From G039029935 sp039029935 (GTDB lineage Bacteria; Chloroflexota; Anaerolineae; Caldilineales; Caldilineaceae), in contig JBCCFC010000911.1 in assembly GCA_039029935.1 (NCBI GenBank), positions 1 to 5,810 of the forward strand: 5,810 nucleotides of DNA, read 5' to 3'. The notes beneath the pieces are model-generated. The model was not told where the DNA came from, made no database searches, and saw only the letters and a list, made by a program, of their open reading frames with translations. The position numbers were made by a program, and so were the translations under genes. This document shows positions 1 through 5,700 of the stretch, piece after piece (position 1 is the stretch's first letter; each line of letters starts with the position of its first letter).

Positions 1-277
1 GTCTATTTTAACGTTTTTTTACTGACTGTTCAACTCCGTGAAGTAGTCTACAATAAAAAACGCTAAATTTCAAATATCTATAAGAGTGGAACCGTTCTTT
101 GCAATAGGTATAGATACGAGTTATCCAACGCATCTAAACGATTCAATGACGTTCAGCCGAATAGATCACATTGAATGATGATTACGTATCTACTCACTTT
201 TTGAGTAACTGTATTATTTCAACTGTTCGTAATTTCTAATTTGTAATTGTGTTGAAACTGACAGTACAATAGACCAT
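1..277. other. AT-rich intergenic region upstream of the EEP gene
   Basis: No credible coding region is visible here. Three things can be seen. An 8-bp perfect inverted repeat, ATTCAATG (141-148) and CATTGAAT (169-176), has a 20-nt spacer. A small hairpin has arms TACTCA (191-196) and TGAGTA (202-207) around a 5-nt loop. A probable promoter lies at the right end (listed separately). The spaced repeat has the geometry of a two-half-site operator, but no regulator can be named. The T-run near the left edge (14-20) could be the tail of a terminator from an upstream gene outside the window; this cannot be decided. Confidence 0.5.
241..270 (+). promoter_or_regulatory. Probable sigma70-type promoter of the EEP-rarA operon
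   Basis: A -35-like TTGTAA (241-246) is followed by an 18-nt spacer and a -10-like TACAAT (265-270). The expected transcription start, about 7 nt after the -10 box, falls at or next to the ATG at 278. No Shine-Dalgarno sequence precedes that ATG. The arrangement therefore suggests a leaderless transcript. The boxes are read by eye. Confidence 0.5.
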
Positions 278-1252
278 ATGCGTATACTTACCTATAACAT
301 TCATGGATGGCGAACAATTGCTGGCTCGCCGAATTTAGATGAGGTGACAACGGTTCTTCAATCCGCAGATGCCGATATTGTGGGGTTAAACGAAGTGTAT
401 TATCCACGCGTTGTTTCTGAGACACCATCATCTGGGGCATCATCACCAGAGAATAAACCCGCGCTTGCGGTTTTGGCAGAACGGCTCAATATGCACTACG
501 TCTTTGGTCCCTGTCACCGCTGGCTTGCCACCAGTGAATTGCCTGCCGATGGATATGGCAATGCACTGTTGAGTCGTTGGCCAATTATCGCCAGCGCATC
601 GCATCATTTAACCTCCATTGCGCAGATTGCACAGTTGCGACCTGCACAGGTGCAAACAGCAGATATGACAGGTGATACAGATATATCCGGACTAGGTCCA
701 CGCAGATTTGATGAGCAAGGCAAAGAGCAGCGCGGTTTACTAGAAAGCCGTATTTTGTTACCCAATCGACAGACCATGACCGTTTACGTTACGCATCTTG
801 ACCATACAGACGAAGAAACGCGACTTAGGCAATTGCGGTCTGCACGTGCATGGACCGTGCGTGACCGCAATCGTGCGCATATTGTACTAGGCGATTTCAA
901 TGCGATTAGCCTACGGGATTATGCAGTTCAATGGGGGCAGCAGCGTGTTGACGACCTAGAGAGATTGTCCGCACATCCTAAAGGCGCACAATTATGCGGA
1001 GGAAGCAAAGGTCCGCGCGTGGTTGCACAAATGGAAAAGTCAGGATATATAGACGCATTGGCACAATTTACAACATCGCCTCCACAAACATTTATCCCAG
1101 CAAAAGACCAACCTATTCGCGTCGATTATATCTTTGTGAGCAAACCATTGGCCCCGCATCTCAAAATGTGTCAGGTTTGGACCGAGCCAGTAGGGGAAGA
1201 GGCGTCAGACCATCGCCCTGTTATGCTGGATATAGATTTGAGTGAAATATAA
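278..1252 (+). CDS. Endonuclease/exonuclease/phosphatase (EEP) family metal-dependent hydrolase
   Basis: This 324-residue protein carries the full set of EEP (DNase I/exonuclease III-like) superfamily signatures. Visible are the N-terminal TYNIHGW with Asn7, the metal-binding Glu39 in GLNEV, GNALLSRWP (95-102 region), His173 in VTHLDH, Asp206 and Asn208 in LGDFNA, Asp283 in RVDYIF, and the terminal SDHRP (310-314) with its Asp-His pair. All catalytic residues are present, so an active Mg-dependent phosphodiesterase or phosphatase is expected. The family includes AP endonucleases, nucleases, sphingomyelinases and inositol phosphatases, and the substrate cannot be chosen from sequence. No signal peptide is visible, so it is probably cytoplasmic. 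A stretch at about 108-152 between core motifs looks like a family-variable loop. The ATG at 278 puts the conserved first beta strand at the very N-terminus, which supports this start. The gene ends 6 nt before rarA and is probably co-transcribed with it, which makes a nucleic-acid substrate attractive but unproven. Confidence 0.85.
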   Translation: MRILTYNIHGWRTIAGSPNLDEVTTVLQSADADIVGLNEVYYPRVVSETPSSGASSPENKPALAVLAERLNMHYVFGPCHRWLATSELPADGYGNALLSRWPIIASASHHLTSIAQIAQLRPAQVQTADMTGDTDISGLGPRRFDEQGKEQRGLLESRILLPNRQTMTVYVTHLDHTDEETRLRQLRSARAWTVRDRNRAHIVLGDFNAISLRDYAVQWGQQRVDDLERLSAHPKGAQLCGGSKGPRVVAQMEKSGYIDALAQFTTSPPQTFIPAKDQPIRVDYIFVSKPLAPHLKMCQVWTEPVGEEASDHRPVMLDIDLSEI

Positions 1253-1258
1253 TGAGCT

Positions 1259-3685
1259 ATGGACCTATTTGAACAGGCGCATCAAGAGCGACTTCAACAA
1301 TCTGGGCCGTTGGCGGCACGGATGCGCCCCCGGACGTTGGATGAATTTGTTGGGCAAGCACATATTGTTGGGCAAGGTCGCCTGTTACGACGGGCGATTC
1401 AGGCCGATCAGTTGGGTAGCCTGATTTTTTATGGACCGCCAGGGACAGGAAAGACTACACTTGCACAGGTTATTGCCAATACAACACAGGCAACGTTTAC
1501 GGCGTTAAATGCGGTGTTGTCCGGTGTGAAAGACATTCGGACGGCTGTGACAGAGGCCAGAGAACGGGCGAAACTGCATGGACAACGGACCATTCTATTT
1601 GTCGATGAGGTGCATCGGTTTAATAAAGCGCAACAGGATGCGCTGCTCCCTTGGGTCGAAAATGGGACTGTGATTTTTATTGGTGCGACCACCGAAAACC
1701 CATATTTTGAAGTCAACAAAGCGTTGGTGAGCCGCAGTCGTATTTTTCAACTGCAACCCCTCGATGATGATGCCCTTCGGGGTGTGGCAAAAATGGCGTT
1801 GACTGATCGTCAGAGAGGGTATGGCCGTCAGTTGGTGGTGATGGATGTGGCCGCGTTGGAACACCTTGTCAAGATTGCCAGCGGCGATGCGCGTGGGTTA
1901 CTCAACGCCTTGGAGTTGGCCGTTGAAACGACCGAAGCAACCCCGATACAATCCAGTACACACAATGTACCTAGTATCACGATTGAAACGATACAGAATT
2001 GGCAAAAATACGCTGATCAGTATATTATTAACCAAATAAATTTGAACGACAGTTGGCATCATGATGGGTACCATTATACCCATATCACACTGCCCATTGT
2101 GGAAGAGTCCATCCAGCGTAGGGCTGTCCTCTATGATAAAGAGGGGGATTACCATTTTGATACCATCAGTGCCTTTATTAAAAGTTTGCGTGGCAGCGAT
2201 CCGGATGCAGCTCTTTATTGGATGGCAAAGATGCTTTATGCGGGTGAGTCGCCCCGTTTCATTTTTCGGCGGATGTTGATCTTTGCCAGTGAAGATGTCG
2301 GGATGGCGGACCCGAATGCACTTCAAGTTGTTGTGGCATGTGCGGAATCGTTTGAGCGTGTTGGTTTACCCGAAGGCCGTTTTCCGCTTTCGCAGGCCGC
2401 ACTCTATCTGGCAACGGCACCCAAATCAAACACAACATTGGCCCTGTTTGATGCGCTGACAACGGTGGAGCAAGAGAAAGACAGTGGTGTCCCCAATCCA
2501 CTTCGTGATGGGAATCGCGATAAGGAAGGGTTTGGGCATGGTGAAGGCTATCTCTATCCCCATGCCTATCGCGACCACTGGGTGGAGCAGCAATATTTGC
2601 CTGTCTCCTTACAGGGAAAGGTATTCTATAAACCGTCTAACCAAGGATATGAATCTGGCATTCGTCACACGGTAACACGGCGACGAGAGGCTCAGTTGGC
2701 GGCGATGTTAGCCGCAATGGATGACGATGACCAGCAGTTTACAGAATCGTTGACGTTTTCACCAGAGCGGTATCCGGGGGCGTCCGCCAAAGAGCAATGG
2801 CTACAGCGTACCGTTTCGCAGACGGGTGTCCAATTGGGTGAGATGCGAGATCGTCTTTTTGCGAAAGCAAAGGTTGCGCGTCATCATTTGGTCCTTGATC
2901 TAAAGGCAGGAACGGGTCTACTTACATGGGAAGCATTGCGCCATGCACCGGAAGGCGGGGTTTATGCACTGACGCATCGTCAACAAGATGCTGAAGCATT
3001 GCGTCAACAGGCAAGTCAACTCCCAGAGATTGAACGGCCATTGGTTTATGAAGGTACCTTGCTTGATTTGATTCAAGTCAATGGTGAGCAAGCGAAATTT
3101 GTGTCAGATTTACCAACGCAGTTTGATCGAATTCTTGGATACAATGTCCTTTTTGATTTGATAAACAAACCGCAGGCTGTAGCACATCTATGCCAATTGC
3201 TGACGGGAAATGGGCGGGTTGTGCTTTCGGAACGGGTTCCCAACCAAACGCAGCGATTATATGCGCTGCTAAATACAGAGAGCCGAGATGAAATCAATAC
3301 AGGGCCAATTGGTTTTGAGCTGTGGAAAGCAGCCGAAGAGTCAATCTATCAACAGCCAGATGATTCGCTTGTGAATTGGCAACCAGATGACTTAATTCAG
3401 CTGTTTGAATTGGCTGGATTTTCTGTGGGTTCAGATGTACGTACAAAAACCAATGACATGCAGCTTACGGAGGGGGTTATTGAGCGGTGGTTTATCCAAA
3501 CGCCAAATCACGGTCGCTCGTCCTATGTAGACCATTTACAGGCATATTGGCGACAGCAGAATTTGGACGAAGATACGATTCGACAGACGATCCAACATTT
3601 GGCACAGCTATTTCGTCGCCAATTGTTAAATCGAACAGTTTCATGGTCCAGCACAACCATAGAGCTGTCAGCCACACCTGTTTAA
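1259..3685 (+). CDS. rarA: RarA/MgsA-type AAA+ ATPase fused to a methyltransferase-like C-terminal domain
   Basis: This 808-residue protein begins with a complete RarA (MgsA, Mgs1/WRNIP1 family) clamp-loader-like ATPase, which acts at stalled replication forks and in recombination. Visible are Walker A GPPGTGKT (59-66), Walker B ILFVDEVHRF (112-121), sensor 1 GATTENP (142-148), an arginine-finger region SRSR (158-161) and sensor 2 GDARG (209-213). The RarA tetramerisation region follows, with YDKEGD (292-297), SLRGSDPDAALYW (309-321), SEDVG (344-348) and LATAPKSN (384-391). Usual RarA proteins are about 400-450 residues. Here about 310 extra residues follow, with VLDLKAGTG (545-553) resembling SAM-binding motif I and a GRVVLSE strand (652-658), so a class I methyltransferase-like fold is likely. 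RarA fusions to a domain of unknown function are known. An extra stretch of about 40 residues sits at about 227-273. The start lies 6 nt after the EEP stop with no clear ribosome-binding site, so translational coupling is plausible. Confidence 0.93.
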   Translation: MDLFEQAHQERLQQSGPLAARMRPRTLDEFVGQAHIVGQGRLLRRAIQADQLGSLIFYGPPGTGKTTLAQVIANTTQATFTALNAVLSGVKDIRTAVTEARERAKLHGQRTILFVDEVHRFNKAQQDALLPWVENGTVIFIGATTENPYFEVNKALVSRSRIFQLQPLDDDALRGVAKMALTDRQRGYGRQLVVMDVAALEHLVKIASGDARGLLNALELAVETTEATPIQSSTHNVPSITIETIQNWQKYADQYIINQINLNDSWHHDGYHYTHITLPIVEESIQRRAVLYDKEGDYHFDTISAFIKSLRGSDPDAALYWMAKMLYAGESPRFIFRRMLIFASEDVGMADPNALQVVVACAESFERVGLPEGRFPLSQAALYLATAPKSNTTLALFDALTTVEQEKDSGVPNPLRDGNRDKEGFGHGEGYLYPHAYRDHWVEQQYLPVSLQGKVFYKPSNQGYESGIRHTVTRRREAQLAAMLAAMDDDDQQFTESLTFSPERYPGASAKEQWLQRTVSQTGVQLGEMRDRLFAKAKVARHHLVLDLKAGTGLLTWEALRHAPEGGVYALTHRQQDAEALRQQASQLPEIERPLVYEGTLLDLIQVNGEQAKFVSDLPTQFDRILGYNVLFDLINKPQAVAHLCQLLTGNGRVVLSERVPNQTQRLYALLNTESRDEINTGPIGFELWKAAEESIYQQPDDSLVNWQPDDLIQLFELAGFSVGSDVRTKTNDMQLTEGVIERWFIQTPNHGRSSYVDHLQAYWRQQNLDEDTIRQTIQHLAQLFRRQLLNRTVSWSSTTIELSATPV

Positions 3686-3812
3686 GGCTAATCCACAGAA
3701 ATAACCGCCCGCGAGGTAGGCGTTCTCTAACGCCGGATTACCCGTGTGTACACCCGCAATAGAGATTGCTAACTCCGCGGCTTTGTGAGTAATTTATTCT
3801 GTGGAATAGTCT
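3685..3812. repeat. Nested inverted-repeat element with apical hairpins, between convergent genes
   Basis: The element spans nearly the whole gap between the two convergent stop codons. Outer arms are CTAATCCACAGAA (3688-3700) and TTCTGTGGAATAG (3797-3809), 12 of 13 positions complementary, extendable by three pairs including a G-T. Inside, CCGCGAG (3709-3715) pairs with CTCCGCGG (3773-3780) with one bulge. Two small hairpins sit at the tip: GGCGTT-CTCT-AACGCC (3719-3734) and GCAAT-AGAG-ATTGC (3756-3769). Their tetraloops, CTCT and AGAG, are exact complements, and with flanking bases the match is 6 nt. Possible identities are a dispersed repeat or miniature element, a bidirectional terminator or a structured RNA. 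No terminator-type T-run follows on either strand. The folding is by eye. Confidence 0.6.
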
Positions 3813-3816
3813 AAGT

Positions 3817-4458
3817 TCAGTCGGTCGGGCTGCTGTACACCAACTCGTGTAGCCACCAACGTTCATTCTGATAGATAAATGTCCATCTATCATGGCCGTT
3901 TTCTGCCAGAATAACCAACGGCTCGAAGTTATCACCCGTATCAGCCTGTTGCGTATTCCAGATGAGTTCTGGTGGTGTCGAGAAAAGAGGTGGTGGGTAG
4001 GGAAACACAGCAACAAGATAGCGGTCGAGAATGGCTCTATTTCCTTCCCAACGATAGTCATCCGCGCTTGTTTTGGTTCCACGGCCATCAATAATCCGTG
4101 CGTCCTGAGTCCATAACTGAGAAAGCAAAGGTAGGTCTTTCTGATTTGACGCTTCTCGTTCCGCCATCACAAGTAAAGAAAAGATGGTATCAAGTGTTGG
4201 GTCATCAAGTGATGATTGTTCGGGTGAGATAAAAAGATAATCCGGTAATTCAGGCGGTGCCTCTGCGGGTATACTCATAGGTTGCGATGGCAGTTGGGCT
4301 GACTTACAGCCTGCCTCCAAAAGCAAGAAGAGTAGCATTAAAATGATAAAAATATTTTTAGTAATGAGCCGAGCAAGAATAGATGCAATTGTGTTCAGTT
4401 TTCTAAAAAGATTTTTCTGAGTTTTATAAATTTTCTTTTGTGGTATAATAATGGTCAT
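3817..4458 (-). CDS. Predicted exported membrane-anchored protein with NTF2/SnoaL-like domain
   Basis: This 213-residue protein is unnamed. The N-terminus is basic (Lys8, Lys9, Lys12, Lys15, Arg19, Lys20), followed by a hydrophobic stretch at 35-47 and the tetrad EAGC ending at Cys51. This resembles a lipoprotein signal, but Glu48 occupies the -3 position where the lipobox normally has a small or aliphatic residue, so lipidation is uncertain and an uncleaved signal anchor is possible. A Pro/Ser-rich linker (about 54-75) leads to a domain at about 85-210. Its pattern fits NTF2/SnoaL-like folds: a helix with AEREASNQKDLPLLSQLW (99-116), then DARIIDGRGT (119-128), WEG and an RAILDRY helix (141-147), and closing strands with RWTFIYQNERWWLHEL (191-206). 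Such domains serve as ligand-binding or enzyme scaffolds, and no catalytic site can be assigned. It is transcribed convergently with rarA and divergently from the XRE gene, so it is probably monocistronic. Confidence 0.78.
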   Translation of the reverse strand: MTIIIPQKKIYKTQKNLFRKLNTIASILARLITKNIFIILMLLFLLLEAGCKSAQLPSQPMSIPAEAPPELPDYLFISPEQSSLDDPTLDTIFSLLVMAEREASNQKDLPLLSQLWTQDARIIDGRGTKTSADDYRWEGNRAILDRYLVAVFPYPPPLFSTPPELIWNTQQADTGDNFEPLVILAENGHDRWTFIYQNERWWLHELVYSSPTD

Positions 4459-4466
4459 ATCACCTC
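4459..4466 (-). promoter_or_regulatory. Strong ribosome-binding site for the NTF2-like gene
   Basis: On the minus strand GAGGTGAT directly precedes the ATG. It matches eight consecutive bases of the anti-Shine-Dalgarno complement. The GAGG core lies only 4 nt from the start, which is short but workable. This supports the long N-terminus with its basic region over internal Met start sites. Confidence 0.65.
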
Positions 4467-4673
4467 AATTTGCGCATAAATGCATACACCATTTTCCGTT
4501 CTTGATATTTTATCCCAAAAAGTCTAAAATAGTTACGAAATCATTAGTCAATTTTAAGCTGTGCCTTTTTTGATATTGTTCATTGAGGGTGCAATACACA
4601 ATCGAGTTAGGTACTATTGCAGTTTCTGTTTTGGTATCTACAATACTTTGAAGAAATTATAGACAGTATAGTT
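4459..4673. other. AT-rich divergent intergenic region with promoter-like boxes
   Basis: This region separates the minus-strand NTF2-like gene from the plus-strand regulator and must hold both promoters. For the minus strand, TTGACT (plus coordinates 4546-4551) and TAAAAT (4507-4512) are promoter-like, but their mutual spacing is too long to form one promoter, so no definite call is made. For the plus strand, TTGCAG (4617-4622), a 16-nt spacer and TACAAT (4639-4644) form a moderate sigma70-like promoter. It would start transcription about 23 nt before the ATG at 4674. No coding region or stable hairpin stands out. Confidence 0.4.
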
Positions 4674-5258
4674 ATGATCAGTCAAGGAAGTAAATATTAT
4701 CCACTCTATCTCCATCTTCGTCAGCATCCTGATCCAGAAGTGTCGATGACGTTGAGCGAGATTGAGGAATTATTGGAAACATCATTGCCATCATCAGCAC
4801 GCACAAAGCGTGGTTGGTGGAGCAATCGACGGACGGGCATTGTACAGTCAACGGCATGGATGGATGCGGGATATCATGTCATTGAGTTGGACTTGGAGAA
4901 GGAGCACATTGTGTTCCGTAAGCCGACAGCCGTATACAATGTACAAAGACAGGGAGACACTGTGATGTGGGACGCCAATTTGGTCCGTGCGCTTCGCTAT
5001 CACATGAGTCTCTCACAGGCGGATATGGCCGAGGAGTTGGGTGTGCGCCAACAGACCATCAGCGAATGGGAAACTGGTGCTTATCAGCCTAAACGAGCCA
5101 TGTCAAAGTATCTCATGTTGGTAGCAGAGCGGGCTAACTTCACCTATGGTGAGGATCAGGATGAAGATTCTGAGGATGATGCCTCTGAACTTAATGTGCC
5201 TGCCAGTGAGTTATCGGATGAGAGTACGATTGAGTATCCGATGGGGTCGTCGGATTAG
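4674..5258 (+). CDS. DUF7662-like domain plus XRE-family helix-turn-helix regulator
   Basis: This 194-residue protein has three parts. Residues about 5-83 resemble DUF7662: SKYYPLYLHLR (6-16), the helix TLSEIEELL (26-34), LPSSARTKRGWWSN (38-51), AWMDAGYHV (61-69) and a final IVFRK strand (79-83). Residues about 101-152 form an XRE/Cro-CI helix-turn-helix: LVRALRYHMSLSQADMAEELGV (103-124), then the recognition helix region RQQTISEWETGAYQPKR (125-141). Residues 159-194 are a strongly acidic, probably disordered tail. It is probably a cytoplasmic DNA-binding transcription regulator; the DUF7662 part may sense a ligand or nucleic acid, which is unknown. The frame can be extended upstream to a TTG at 4617, but the domain starts just after the ATG at 4674, and the TTG lies inside a -35-like box, so the ATG is preferred. 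No clear Shine-Dalgarno precedes it. A small gene with operator-like palindromes lies downstream and is a candidate target. Confidence 0.85.
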   Translation: MISQGSKYYPLYLHLRQHPDPEVSMTLSEIEELLETSLPSSARTKRGWWSNRRTGIVQSTAWMDAGYHVIELDLEKEHIVFRKPTAVYNVQRQGDTVMWDANLVRALRYHMSLSQADMAEELGVRQQTISEWETGAYQPKRAMSKYLMLVAERANFTYGEDQDEDSEDDASELNVPASELSDESTIEYPMGSSD

Positions 5259-5263
5259 TAATA

Positions 5264-5316
5264 AGTAGGTCAGTAATCGGTGTATCGGTAATCAGTACAC
5301 CGATTACTGACCTACT
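5264..5316. terminator. Perfect 21-bp hairpin after the XRE gene; probable terminator or dispersed repeat
   Basis: The arms 5264-5284 and 5296-5316 are exact reverse complements around an 11-nt loop, beginning 6 nt after the regulator stop codon. No T-run follows, so it is not a classic intrinsic terminator, although its position fits transcript ending or 3'-end protection. TACTGACC occurs twice in tandem (5305-5312, 5313-5320), and the loop side carries ATCGGTAA, giving a short-tandem-repeat character. Confidence 0.65.
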
Positions 5317-5368
5317 GACCTACCAAATCACACGCCTTCACATTTCTTCTATATGAATTTTACATGGT

Positions 5369-5381
5369 TGTCAATTTGACA
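5369..5381. promoter_or_regulatory. Operator-like palindrome covering the -35 box of the small gene
   Basis: TGTCAA-T-TTGACA is a perfect 6+6 inverted repeat with a single central base. Its right half is the consensus -35 hexamer TTGACA itself, so a dimeric protein bound here would block RNA polymerase. Binding by the neighbouring XRE protein is an inference. Confidence 0.45.
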
Positions 5382-5405
5382 GTTTACATGAGTATGTGCT
5401 AAAAT
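5376..5405 (+). promoter_or_regulatory. Strong sigma70-type promoter with extended -10
   Basis: The perfect -35 TTGACA (5376-5381) is followed by an 18-nt spacer and TAAAAT (5400-5405). The -10 box is preceded by TG at 5397-5398, giving an extended -10 (TGCTAAAAT). The predicted start is near 5412, leaving a leader of about 109 nt before the small gene. This is the best promoter in the window. Confidence 0.72.
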
Positions 5406-5410
5406 AAGTT

Positions 5411-5420
5411 ACGCTAGCGT
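5411..5420. promoter_or_regulatory. 10-bp perfect palindrome at the predicted transcription start
   Basis: ACGCTAGCGT is fully self-complementary and sits at the predicted +1 of the small-gene promoter. A second operator at this place would fit repression, but a palindrome of 10 bp can also arise by chance. Further down the leader lie an imperfect palindrome TCCGTGCGGA (5439-5448) and the direct repeat AAGTTGATA (5457-5465 and 5487-5495). Confidence 0.35.
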
Positions 5421-5507
5421 GTATTTATTAATATTGTATCCGTGCGGAACGTATTTAAGTTGATATCTACTCAGGGATATCTGTTCAAGTTGATAGTTAA
5501 TTTATAT

Positions 5508-5514
5508 AGAGGAG
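5508..5514 (+). promoter_or_regulatory. Ribosome-binding site of the small gene
   Basis: AGAGGAG precedes two consecutive in-frame ATG codons (5518 and 5521). GGAG is 6 nt from the second and only 3 nt from the first, so the second is the better start. This is the clearest Shine-Dalgarno on the plus strand of the window. Confidence 0.7.
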
Positions 5515-5520
5515 TGAATG

Positions 5521-5676
5521 ATGAGTCGATATGACCTCAAGGAACTCGTGCGCAAATGGGCACGGGAAGAGATGACTGCGGAGCAAGCCATTGGGCAAAT
5601 TCTTCAGCAATTGCAAGAGTTGGCCGATAAGATTCAAAAATTGGAAGTCGAGAATCGTCGCCCTGCATCGCAGTGA
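5521..5676 (+). CDS. Small 51-aa helical, coiled-coil-like protein of unknown function
   Basis: This short frame is supported by a good ribosome-binding site, a strong upstream promoter and a perfect hairpin just downstream. The product is charged and almost certainly helical. An N-terminal part MSRYDLKELVRKWAREEM (1-18) is followed by a short break at Thr19, then TAEQAIGQILQQLQELADKI (19-38). From Ile27 to Leu41 hydrophobic residues recur at three- and four-residue steps (Ile27, Leu31, Leu34, Ile38, Leu41), suggesting a short coiled coil and oligomerisation. The tail, RRPASQ, is polar. It has no cysteines, signal peptide or membrane segment. I do not recognise the family. It could be a small regulatory adaptor, an antitoxin-like protein or a partner of the upstream XRE protein, and none of these is shown. 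The in-frame ATG at 5518 would add one Met. Confidence 0.75.
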   Translation: MSRYDLKELVRKWAREEMTAEQAIGQILQQLQELADKIQKLEVENRRPASQ

Positions 5677-5700
5677 TTGAATTCTAACGCATAATTATTG

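Noticed and set aside
12..62. CGTTTTTT and AAAAAACG inverted repeat near the left edge
   Set aside because: The arms are mostly homopolymer in AT-rich DNA with a 35-nt spacer; chance pairing is the simplest reading.
1898..2326. 142-codon open frame on the minus strand inside rarA
   Set aside because: It lies fully within the conserved RarA coding sequence in another frame and resembles no known family; a shadow frame.
3686..3810. Protein-like minus-strand frame through the intergenic element, reading GVHTGNPALENAYLAGGYFC
   Set aside because: It is only about 40 codons between stops, has no start codon or ribosome-binding site, and runs into the end of rarA. It is better explained as one reading of the structured repeat.
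3686..3812. tRNA or integron attC site in the intergenic element
   Set aside because: The arms do not form a cloverleaf with anticodon and T-loop signatures, and the GTTRRRY/RYYYAAC core pair of attC is not placed at the ends.
3892..4116. Plus-strand 74-codon frame opposite the NTF2-like gene
   Set aside because: The minus-strand gene has a strong ribosome-binding site, an export signal and a recognisable domain pattern. This frame has none of these.
4617..4673. TTG-initiated extension of the XRE protein by 19 residues
   Set aside because: The extension lies in AT-rich intergenic DNA, lacks a ribosome-binding site, adds no recognisable domain sequence and overlaps promoter-like boxes.
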